DNA of 64,000 bases, taken from positions 310,001-374,000 of the forward strand of contig WTXD01000025.1 of assembly GCA_022496205.1 (NCBI GenBank), given 5' to 3'. Below the pieces are notes generated by a model, which saw nothing but the letters and a program-made list of their open reading frames with translations, did not search any database and was not told the origin of the DNA. Of the stretch, positions 38,069 through 47,923 are shown piece by piece. The position numbers and the translations under genes were made by a program. Numbering within the stretch: position 1 is the first letter of the stretch; every line of letters begins with the position of its first letter. Origin of the DNA: Gloeopeniophorella convolvens (taxonomy: Eukaryota; Basidiomycota; Agaricomycetes; Russulales).

Positions 38069-38482
38069 CCCGCGCCTGCCACTTCTCTTCCCACCACACA
38101 TGACTTGGCCTCTGTGGTGCGTCTTCCCTGTATCTTCGTTGTGCATGACTCTCAAGCGCCTTGTCGCCTAGCCGTGGCCATCCAATTTATCTTGAGCAAC
38201 CGGGTCGAGCCGGCCTGGGGAGCTGCGCTGAGAAGCCCTCCGCCGCTAATGTATATCCTCAAGATACCTGGAGCATGTCTACCGCCCGATACCTGTAGCA
38301 GCATATAGTTTCTCTTATCGTCCTATTGCACTCACTCACTGTAATCAAGCTCGCGGCGGCCTATATGTACGACTGGCACATAAAGAACCTCTCTGATATC
38401 CATCGAGCACATTAAATACATGAACTGTAAGCGGAATCTAGGTGGCACGGCACGCGACGACAACAATAACAGCAACGGCGAA
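38069..38482. other. Intergenic, convergent 3' ends
   Basis: The gap between the stop of dynactin p25 (+) and the stop of the first flavocytochrome b2-like gene (-). It is AT-richer than its surroundings, with no coding signal. Confidence 0.45.
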
Positions 38483-40656
38483 TCACATCTTGGCCTCCTT
38501 GAACTTGGCCAGGGAAGCGGTTGGTCTGCACGGCATCAGCAAACGAAGGGGGACACCACACGCGTACGCACAGGCAGTGCTGAACAGCTTGTCCTCCGCG
38601 ACCGAGCCCGCATGCACCGCCAGCGCGCGCGCATCGACCATCTCGGGCCGCAGCTCGTCGAGCGTGCGCACGCCCAGCAGGCGCATGTTCATCTCCAGCT
38701 CGTCCTGCCAGCCACGTCAGCCTTCGCCCAAACATGCCCACACCCACGCGCGCGCGCACGCACCCGGAAGATCTGGATGGCCTTCTCCACGCCCGCCTGC
38801 CCGTACGCGCAAAACGCATACAAAAACGGCCGGCCGACGCCGACCGCCTTGGCGCCGAGCGCGAGCGCCTTGAGCACGTCGCTCGCGCGGCGCACGCCGC
38901 CGTCGACGAAGATGTCGAACGGGCGCTGCGGCGCGCCGCGCGCGCGCAGCGCGGCGGTCACCTCGAGCAGCACCTCGAGCCCCGAGCGCGCCGTGTCGAG
39001 CTGCCGCCCGCCGTGGTTCGAGAGCACGATGCCCTGCACGCCCGCGTCGTACGCGAGCAGCGCGTCCTCGGCCGTCGAGATGCCCTTGAGGATGATCGGC
39101 ACTGCCACGTCGTGCGGGGTCAGCCCAGCTGCGGTCCGCCGTGCGGACCCTGAGGGACGCACTTTTCGTGATGCTCTGGAACCATGGGATGTCATCCCAG
39201 CAGAGGCTCGGGTCAATGAACGCCTGCGCGGGCCAGTCAGGGGAGGGGAGGGCAGCGTAGCGGGGGCGGGCCTACGCTGATCGCGCGCGCGACGCCCTGG
39301 TCCTTCGGTACGTCCTTCTGGCCCTCCTGCACCTTCGCGCCCGAGTCGTCCCCGATGAGCTTGAGGCGCATGTCCTTCTCGCGCCGCCCGAGCTGCGGCG
39401 CGTCGACGGTGATGAACAGCGCCTTGACGCCGCGCTTCTCCGCGTGCTGCACGTAGCGCCGCGTGATCTCGCGGTCGCGGTTCACGTACAGCTGGACGAA
39501 GAACGACTGGTCCGGCGCGCCGGCGTCTATGATCTCGTCAAATGAGCACGACGCCAGTGTCGCGATCTGTAATCAAGCGCGCGCCGTCAGCAAATTGCAG
39601 TCCATTATCTGATGGGGTGTGGCACCATCTGGATCACGCCGTGCTTCCCCGCAGCACGCGTGAGATTCAGCTCGCCGTCAGGATGGCCGAGCTTGCCAAG
39701 CGCCGTTGCAGACTATACCGAGTGCGTCAGGATCCGCGGGAAGCCCGCGCGAAGCCACGCCAAGCTCACGATGTACACCGGGAGAGACGACTTCTGTCCC
39801 AGGATCGTCGTCGACCAATCGACCGTCGCGACATTGCGCAGGACGCGTGGGCGGAACCACACGCTAGATGGAACAGAGCGTGCATGAGTCGGAGGGCGCC
39901 GTGGGAGTGGGTGGGAGGTACCGCTGATACGCGAGGCGGTTCTCGCGGATGGTGATCTCATCGTCAGAGGCGGACGAGTAGTACGCCCAGGCTTTCTCGG
40001 GAAGGACTACTCTTGCCACAGCCTATGAAAAGAAAAACGCCTCTGAGATATGCCCGCCGATGGATGAGAACCCTGGCCTCACCTCAAAGTCGTGCAGGTT
40101 GATCACTTCGTCAAGCGCAGGGCGCGCCGCGACGAGCGCCTGGCGCCGCTTTTCTTCTTCCGTGACTTCTTGACCGCTGCGATGACCGTGTCGGGGTCGA
40201 CCGCGCCGACGCTGTGGGACAACTCGCCCTCGGTGCCTGTTGCTGATCGCGAGAAGAAACCCGGGACGCACTGTTTGTCGACCGGCAGATTGGTCGTGAT
40301 CGCGTCTGGCGGGTGGATGGGCTCGTACGCCTCGCTGTGCGGTCGCGCGTTCTCAGGCCGCTGCGCACGCCAAGAAGCAGGCGGACATACGTAGCGTCGC
40401 GCCCGGCGTACTTGAGAATAATCTTGCTGCCGCCAGGATGTTCTGCGAATGCGCTGTGAGACGACGACCATGTGAATGCAGGAACGCGAGCCGTACCATC
40501 CAGAAAGTCTGTCACGTCATATACTTTTCCTACTCGGAGTGACGCTGCGTTTGAACGCTGCTCAAAAATAGGCCGTGGAAATACGGACCGTGAACAATGA
40601 TCCAGCATTGTCGCGGCTGGCGTGCTGCTGCACGTGTCTGCGGAGATCAATGACAT
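38483..40656 (-). CDS. Flavocytochrome b2-like FMN enzyme, copy 1 (lactate or glyoxylate dehydrogenase type)
   Basis: An N-terminal cytochrome b5 domain (GKVYDVTDFLD, then EHPGGSKIILKYAGRDAT; second haem His in EPIHPP) is fused to an FMN-dependent 2-hydroxyacid dehydrogenase domain. The latter shows WAYYSSASDDE, VWFRPRVLRNV, TALGKLGHPDGE, FITVDAPQLGRRE, PIILKG, LSNHGGRQLD (catalytic His and substrate Arg) and FVDGGVRRASDVLKALALGA. The protein ends in FKEAKM; the final AKM fits a peroxisomal type 1 signal. The likely start at 40656 gives MSLISADT, with no mitochondrial presequence. One base is missing near 40171 (before EVTEEEKRRQ) and probably near 40609 and 40634 in the short first exon. Copy 2 lies at 44277-46710. 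Substrate not provable from sequence. Confidence 0.85.
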
Positions 40657-42502
40657 GTGGGGCGCGGCGCGGCGTGAGGAGACCTGCGTAAGAGGGATAC
40701 AAGGCCCCGCCGGCCACCTGCCTTTTGAACCGTCACTGCGGAGGCAGCGGACTCCCAGCGGAGCCTGTACGCATACCGGGGCGGCGCGTCGTGACTCCGA
40801 GGGCTCAGGCGACGGCGGGTGGAGAATCACTGAGCTGTACGGTGTTAGATCGGTACATGCCGCTACGGGAAGCCGGTCGTTTGTGAAGGGCGCAAACTCG
40901 AGAGTGCCATGCGTGCACCCATGCAAGGCGGCCTGGACACCACAAGAGAGTCCGACATGGCCGATATGTCTGCGCGTCGCGTGGGCCGGAGGGTAAGTCA
41001 GTTCAGGCCGGGAGGATGCGTCTACGGCGGGAGCCCTGATCCACTGAGGAAGGGATTATCCGCCAGGGGTATCATAGAAGGGGATCCAAGAAGCTTCGCG
41101 GTGCAGGCAATTCCCAGTAGATCCATAATACTGTGGCAAAGTCGCCTCCTCGATATGTTTCCAGTGGTTCGTCCATTGAGTGTGCAGTGGGAACGACTCC
41201 AACCAATGAGAGCGGCCGCGCGACCGGCAAAATGCATACACGTGATGCGAGCTGCTCTTCTTTCGACCCATCCTCGGATGAGCCCAGGCACCGTATATAC
41301 GACCGAGTGTTTTTTTAACACCGAATACGACCACACGACATCGACCCTGGGATCGCTGCTCTCAGCTAGACAAGACGGCTTGGCAACTTCTGACTGTCTT
41401 GGAAGACGCATGGGAGTGGGAGTTAAGCAATGCCAAGCCACCTCAGAATATGCCCTTTCCCAGCCAACTCTAACCGTTTCCCCTCGGAAGTTCACATTGG
41501 ACGCATCCCACGCAGAAGGTGGTGCCGGTATGTTGAAACTGCCTGCAACTTGCATCCCGGACAGCCGACTTGCTATGCTCTTTATCTCCAGCGTCTCTCG
41601 GATATGATCTAGCGCCGGGGTGTACCACCCGGCGTCACGACCGGTTGTTCTGCTGTTTTCTCGGAAGACGTCACCATCACCTTTCTTGACATGGCGCGAC
41701 GGAAGGCGGAATGTTATTATGCTTTCTTTACCCTACGCGCGACACCGCTCTATCCCCGCAGTTTCATCCTACGCCCACGCTCCTCGACACCCACGCCATC
41801 GCGGGAAGACGTGCGATCGACCATATCGCCATCAACCGCCGAAGGCGAGATTCTTTCTTCGTGGCATCGGAAGCCACGGTCAGACCCGCTCACGTACTGC
41901 CTTTTCGGATAATCGAGTAGAACGAGGCCATCCAATTATCCACGCTCGCTGCGCAGCCTGGCGGATCCTCTGTCGATGGGGTCGATCTAGCGTTTCGTTC
42001 TCATCAAACGCGACATTCTACGCCAGAGCAGCGAATGGAAGCTGCGTTAATGGTGTATTTTTACTAAGCGATGTTCATATGTAGCAGCGCCACAGTCCAC
42101 CTGGAACGGCTATGACACCCACCGGGGCACTTTGCAAGTCATCTGCTCGTGGAGTCTTCTTGGCCAGCGTGGTACCACTGCTCTATCTGCACCTGGGTTT
42201 CTGTGTATGCTGCGAACTGAAGACTGAGTTTAGAAACGACCGAGCATGTGCCCAATTACTGCGGTGCTTAGGTGTTGCGGAGGGAGTAGTGGATCTTGCC
42301 TTCGTCGTACACCAGCACCGTCAGCCTCCCGGAGGGCCCACTCTCGGACGTAATGCGGACAAAGCTGCAATCTCCAGTATATATAAGGCTTGGTCTGCGG
42401 CCTCTGGACAGCCATCGCATGTTCTCGAGCAGTCGCTCATACATCGATTACTTCCTTAGACTCTTCTCCACCTTTCCTTCATCTCAACACACCGCTTCTC
42501 CA
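40657..42502. other. Intergenic between the divergent flavocytochrome copy 1 and the lyase gene, with a TATA box
   Basis: No gene is recognisable. At 42377-42388 there is a strong TATATATAAGG, about 115 bases before the preferred lyase start codon at 42503 and only about 30 bases before an alternative in-frame ATG at 42419. Because transcription usually starts some 30 bases or more past TATA, the downstream ATG is favoured. The left end must hold the promoter of flavocytochrome copy 1. Confidence 0.5.
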
Positions 42503-43849
42503 ATGGCTCCTGGAATGGACTACTCTCCTGCCGCGGCCTCCGTCGCCACCCTCCCTTCCCGGCCCTTTCTCCGCCGCTACCTACGAGTCAGTCAAGACGG
42601 AAGTGCAGCACTCAGAACCTGCATCCTCGGTATACTGCAACCCCGCCTCGACCCGAAGAACTTCCTCGAAGGCCCGCTCTCCTGGAACCCGGCCACGCGT
42701 CTGAGGCAGATGCTCGCACGCCCAGGCATCGTGGTAAGCTTCAGTGCTTACACACCATTCTAAGCCCAAGGCTGATAGCAATTTCTTCAGGTCGCCCCTG
42801 GCATCTGCGACGGCATTAGTGCCCGCTGCGCTCTCGAAGCCGGTTTTGAGTGCCTTTACCAGAGGTTGGTCTCAGATACATTTCAAGCTTGTCCATGACC
42901 CTCATTGGCGTTATCTCCCACAGCGGTGCCGCTACCACCGCCTCCCGTCTTGGACAGCCCGATCTGGCCATCGCCACCCTGAATGACTTTGTGCAGAGCG
43001 CGCAGATGGTGTCCAGCCTCGACCCGACCTGCCCCGTGATCGCCGACGCGGACACCGGCTTTGGCGGGCCCGCGATGGTCGCGCGAACTGTCACGCAATA
43101 CGCGCGTGCGGGCGTCGCGGGGCTGCACATTGAGGACCAGGTACAGACGAAGCGCTGCGGCCATCTCCTCGGCAAGCAGGTCGTGTCGCGCGAAGAGTTC
43201 CTCACGCGCATCCGCGCCGCTGTCATCGCGCGCGACTCGATCCCGGGCGGGTCGGACTTTGTGATCATCGGCCGCACGGACTCGGCACAGGTGCTCGGGA
43301 TGGACGAGGCGATCATCCGGCTGAAGCTTGCGGCGGACGCCGGCGCCGACGTCTGCTTCATTGAGGGCGTCAAGTCCAAGGAGCTTCTGGAGAAGACTGT
43401 CAACGCGCTTGCGCCGAAGCCTGTAAGTCATACTTTGGCGCCGGAGGATAGACTTCTCATCTACGCAATAAGGTTCTGGTCAACGTCATCTCTGGCGGCC
43501 TCACTCCCTCCTTTACCACGAAGGAGGCTGAGGAGATGGGTGCCAAGATTATCAGTAAGACTTTTATATGAACATCAGTTGAGCGTAGCTGACAGGAACT
43601 GCCACAGTCTTCTCTCTTGTCTCCTGCGTTGCTGCCGTGCACGGTATCCGCGCGGCGATGCACTCGCTCAAAAAGACGGGCACAGATTTCTCGACTGCCC
43701 AAGGCATGGACCCCAAGGCGTTCTTCGAGGTCATGGGTATGCGGGACGCCTCTTGCCAACGATTCACCTAGTCTGATGTGTTTGCAGGTCTCCATGAAGT
43801 CGTGTCGTTGGACGCTCGCGCCGGAGGCAGCGCGTTCAAGCAAGTATAG
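42503..43849 (+). CDS. Isocitrate lyase/PEP mutase superfamily enzyme, oxaloacetate acetylhydrolase-like
   Basis: A TIM-barrel C-C/C-P lyase of about 330 residues, far shorter than true fungal isocitrate lyase (about 540), so it is closer to oxaloacetate acetylhydrolase, dimethylmalate lyase or methylisocitrate lyase-like enzymes. Seen are LRQMLARPGIV, VAPGICDGISARCALEAGF, SGAATTASRLGQPDLA, IADADTGFGGPAMVARTV, GLHIEDQVQTKRCGHLLGK (the KRCGH catalytic loop) and VIIGRTDSAQVLG. The last exon ends SAFKQV at 43849. An alternative ATG at 42419 adds a leader that looks like a mitochondrial presequence. Between about 42560 and 42690 the natural frame differs from that of the start by one extra base and later returns by one missing base. 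Exact reaction uncertain; position between two flavocytochromes suggests oxalate or glyoxylate metabolism. Confidence 0.8.
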
Positions 43850-44276
43850 TGGTCTGTCGCTTCCGCAAGTCTAAGGGTCTATCATGGGTCGCTGAGGGGT
43901 GTATGGCAAGCACGAGCATAGAATTCCGCATACATGTACAGGAGGCCACCACACCTCTCTCCTACAATCTATCTGTTGCATCAATAGAGGTTTGGTTTGT
44001 TCATCGTTTTGGGTTGGCGCGCCCTCCGTTGCACGGTTGCGGGAAATCCGAAATGCCTCAATGACGTCACGCGACATGTGGTCACGCGCATGCGCGCTTT
44101 CCGCGACGGTGTTCCGCTCTTCGGCCCGCGCAGCTCAAGCGCCCAATGTCTGCGAGTACGGCGCACGAGTCGCGGCTCTTCGCCAGCACCAGACCACATC
44201 CAGGCTGCAGCCCCACTCTCCACGCCTTCCCTATATCTTTGCACGCCTCTACACTTGAGTCTTGAGGAGATACGAC
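43850..44276 (+). promoter_or_regulatory. Upstream region of flavocytochrome copy 2
   Basis: The 427 bases between the lyase stop and the next start codon on the same strand. A weak TATA-like CTATATCTTT lies at about 44231-44240, some 40 bases before the start. No separate gene is seen. Confidence 0.4.
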
Positions 44277-46710
44277 ATGTCTGCACCCGCACGAGCACCG
44301 GTTTCTGGAAAGACAGTCGCGCAACATAACTCGAGGGAGAGCTGCTGGATTATTGTGCATGGTGCGTGTCTTCGTTGGAGCAGCAATGGAGCCACAGGGT
44401 AACTTGCAGCTCCCTGTGTCTAGCATGATGCAGCGAGCGCGGTGTACTGACTATCTTCCCCCTTGCAGGCAATGTTTACGACGTCACAGACTTCCTCGAT
44501 GGTACGCCCTCCTCCGACTCGACTATAGCTACTCGTTGACCATCGCATATCTACCTAGAGCACCCTGGTGAGAGACCCAGCGGAGCGGTTGCGCTCCGTG
44601 TCTAAAGTTACCTGACAGGCGGCAGCAAGATCATCCTGAAGTACGCGGGAAAGGATGCCACGTACGCTCCCGAGTCGCCCCTGCTATCGCGTGGCGGTCC
44701 TGAATTCGCACAGGCAGGAATACGAACCCATCCACCCACCCAATGCCATTACGGACAATCTTCCCCCAGAGAAACAGTGAGTACTTCTACTCACGTAACT
44801 GTTCCGTACAATCGTCCAATGAGAACAGCTTGGGTCCGGTGGAAGCGGGCACCGTCGAGAAGGTGGTAATTAAGATAACTGACGAGGAGAAGGCACGGTT
44901 GGAGCGTGTCGAGAGGCGCCCACCATTATCCGAAATCCTCAACTTGCATGACTTCGAGGTACGACCCGCATGTCTTTGCATCCATCTACTTTCACTCACC
45001 TCAATGTTACCGTAGGCTATCGCAAAGCTTACTATGCCCGAAAAGGCATGGGCGTACTATTCGTCGGCTTCTGACGACGAAATCACGAACCGCGAGAACC
45101 ACGCCGCCTTCCACAGGTTCGTGAGGAGATACGCTGCAGTCCCACGTGGTAACTCACCGCTCCGCTCGCAGGATCTGGTTCCGGCCACGCGTCTTGCGCG
45201 ATGTCACTCAGGTCGACTGGTCAACAAAGATTCTGGGACATGCATCCAGGATGCCAATCTACATCGTCAGCAACCCCTGTGCAAATTGCCTTCGTGAGGT
45301 GCTAATGTAGCTTACAGTCCGCAACTGCCCTCGGGAAGCTTGGTCACCCAGATGGAGAGCTCAATCTTACCCGTGCAGCGGCGAAACACGGAGTCATTCA
45401 GATGGTATGCGGCAATAGCACAACCACACACAGACAAATGACAGAGCCCGCACAGATACCGACACTGTCGTCGTGTTCATTTGACGAACTTGTCGACGGG
45501 GCCCAACCCGGTCAGGTGCAATTCTTCCAGCTGTGCGTCTTGCTCCAATTCTCCTCTCCATGTGTCTCATTTGTGTTTTCCAGGTACGTCAACAGGGACC
45601 GGGCTATCACCAAGCGTATCGTGCAGCACGCCGAGAAGCGTGGAATCAAGGCGTTGTTCATCACAGTCGACGCCCCACAACTCGGCAGGCGCGAAAAGGC
45701 AACCCTTTCTCCTGGTATGGTTTTTGGAATGCGTGGGCTGACGTCTAAGAATAGGACATGCGTATGACGTTCGAGGCCGAGGACCCGCATGAAATTGGCA
45801 AATCTGGCACCGAGAAGGTCGACCGGTCCCGAGGCGCTGCCAAGGCTATCACAGTGAGTAATGTCGTTCCCGCATTGGGGCGCGTCGGGTCTGACCGAAT
45901 CCAGGGCTTCATCGACCCAGGTTTGAAATGGGCAGACATCGCCTGGTTCCAGAGCATCACAAATAGTGAGGACACCTCGTCAGTGAAGTGCCTCGCTGAA
46001 ACCGATTCCTGCAGTGCCGCTCATCCTCAAGGGTATACAGACCTGGGAGGATGCCCTGGAGGCATATGACAAGGGCGTTGCAGGTGTTGTCCTCTCGAAC
46101 CATGGCGGTCGCCAACTCGATTTCGCCCGCTCGGGTATCGAAGTGCTTGTCGAGGTCGTCGAGAAACTCAAGCAAAAGCGCGGCATCACATTTCCGAACG
46201 AGAAGTTCCAGCTCTACGTTGATGGCGGTGTTAGGCGGGCGACCGATGTCCTCAAGGCTATCGCGCTCGGCGCTACTGCAGGTGTGTTAATCAAGTACGA
46301 CCCGTATTGAGCTGGTTTGACATTCCGACGTGCTTCAGTGGGCGTTGGAAGGCCATTCTTATACGCATTCTCGAGCTACGGTGTCGATGGTGTCGATCAC
46401 GCTCTGCAGATCCTGCAGGTCAGTGGGTCGTGATACCATGGTTTCAAGTGCTCATATCTCTGTTCGATCTGTAGGACGAGTTCGAGATGAACCTCCGCCT
46501 TCTCGGAGCGCAGACGCTTAAGGACATCGTTCCTGACATGGTCGATGCGTCCAACATCCACTCTCACGTTGTCTCCGTCCCGGGTGACCGGCTATATGAT
46601 TCCAACTGTGGGTGTCTCCTGTATCATCTATGCAACCACTGACCATTTTCCCAGACGAGAGTATGCAGCACGCGCGCCTTAAAGACGCCAAAGCGAACGG
46701 CAAGCTCTAG
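44277..46710 (+). CDS. Flavocytochrome b2-like FMN enzyme, copy 2, intact
   Basis: Same architecture as the copy at 38483-40656: cytochrome b5 domain (SCWIIVHGNVYDVTDFLD, HPGGSKIILKYAGKDAT, second haem His in EPIHPPNA), linker, then the FMN domain (WAYYSSASDDEITNRENHAA, IWFRPRVLRDVTQVDWSTKI, TALGKLGHPDGELNLTRAA, FITVDAPQLGRREKDMR, WADIAWFQSIT, PLILKG, LSNHGGRQLDFARSG, YVDGGVRRATDVLKAIALGA, VGVGRPFLYAFSSYG). About a dozen short introns, one splitting the HPGG haem motif. Every exon joins in frame, which makes it a good reference for repairing the annotation of copy 1. It starts MSAPARAPVSGKTVAQHNS, without a presequence, and ends ANGKL. GKL is not a classical peroxisomal signal, unlike AKM of copy 1. 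Stop TAG at 46708-46710. Confidence 0.92.
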
Positions 46711-46935
46711 ACCCGAGTGCCTTGTACGAGCACTCTACAAACATTCGTGATTGCTGGCACCTTATCTACTCTCACCCTGACCTGTCGCTCGAGGCTGATG
46801 TATGATATATGGCTGGGTATTGAATATCCATTCACTTGCTATATTGCTACAATGTAAGGCGCGATAAATTATGCCCTAGACCCAATGAAGTGTCCGGCAC
46901 TCGTCTGCGTCGGTAGGCACGTCCACCGTCCCCGA

Positions 46936-47660
46936 CTAGTTCTTCTCGTCTCCACGCCACCACGGCCCACCGCTGCTCATCCACGCGGCAACCATCCACG
47001 CCTCATGGCGGAACGCAGCGACGGCCTCCGTGTCGGCGTCCCTATCCGCGCGCCACGCGCGCAGCTCCAGCGCGCGCGCGAGCGCGCTGAAGCCCGCCGA
47101 GCACCCCGTGTGCGCCGCCGGGCGCGCGGCGAACGCCTCGCGGTGCATGAAGATGAGCTCGAGGTACTCGCCGCACGTCGTCTGCACCTGCTCCGCCTCC
47201 GGGTCGTAAAAGCCCGTGAGCGCCTCCAGGAGCGCGCAGGGCGGTTCGCCGGAGGAAGCGGAGGAGCCCGTAGTGCCGGACTGCGCGCGGGAGGGCCGGG
47301 TCAGCGCCGGGGACACACGCGCAGCCGGGCGGGGGCGGGCAGCGCACCTGGGAGCTCGCCGCGTCGCTCATGGGGGCGTCGGGCGCGGTGGGCGCGGGGG
47401 CCTGCGGTGGTGCTGGCGCGGGCTCGGCGCTTACCTGCCTCCAGGAGCGGGTCAGCGCGCGGCGGGGGGCGGGGGCGGCGATCGGCGCTGCTCACCCGGA
47501 TCTTCTGTTGCAGACTCAGCGAGTCGAGCAGCGCTGCGAGCTCGAGGTCGAGCTGGGGCGCGATCAGCACCGATTGATGTCTAGCGGGAGACGCGGGGCG
47601 CACCTCGGACATGGCGTGCGAGTGCGCGGCCGTGGGGATCGTCATGGTCATAGTCTCCAT
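46936..47660 (-). CDS. Hypothetical protein of about 190 residues
   Basis: The ATG at 47660 opens METMTMTIPTAAHSHAMSEV, then RHQSVLIAPQLDLELAALLDSLSLQQKIR, before introns near 47450-47505 and about 47290-47350. The last exon encodes SASSGEPPCALLEALTGFY, EQVQTTCGEYLELIFMHREAF and an Ala/Arg-rich helix, ending WWRGDEKN at 46936. No known domain is recognised. The regular spacing of hydrophobic residues suggests helices, and there is no membrane segment. It is the last gene before the duplicated accessory region. Confidence 0.55.
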
Positions 47661-47923
47661 CGTCTCAAGTCGTCGAGTTGTCGTTGGTGAATGTGTAGTT
47701 TACAGGTGATGTGCTGTGAATGGAAGGATATGGAGCAGACGGGATTCTTTTTATCGTGCATGGGAACGCCCTTTCGAGTCACATTGTGCGACGGGGCACG
47801 CGCACACCGCGCTGCGATCCTCGAGGCGGCCACGCGCCCTGCATCGATCTGATTGGGCTGCTTCGGCTCATGCAACGGAATTGCACGTGTCCCTAGGGGT
47901 TCGGGGTGGGCCACTGATGCGCA

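Noticed and set aside
38483..40656. Calling flavocytochrome copy 1 a decayed duplicate of copy 2
   Set aside because: Haem, FMN and catalytic motifs are all retained and codon use is as in other expressed genes; its few frame breaks match the general missing-base pattern.
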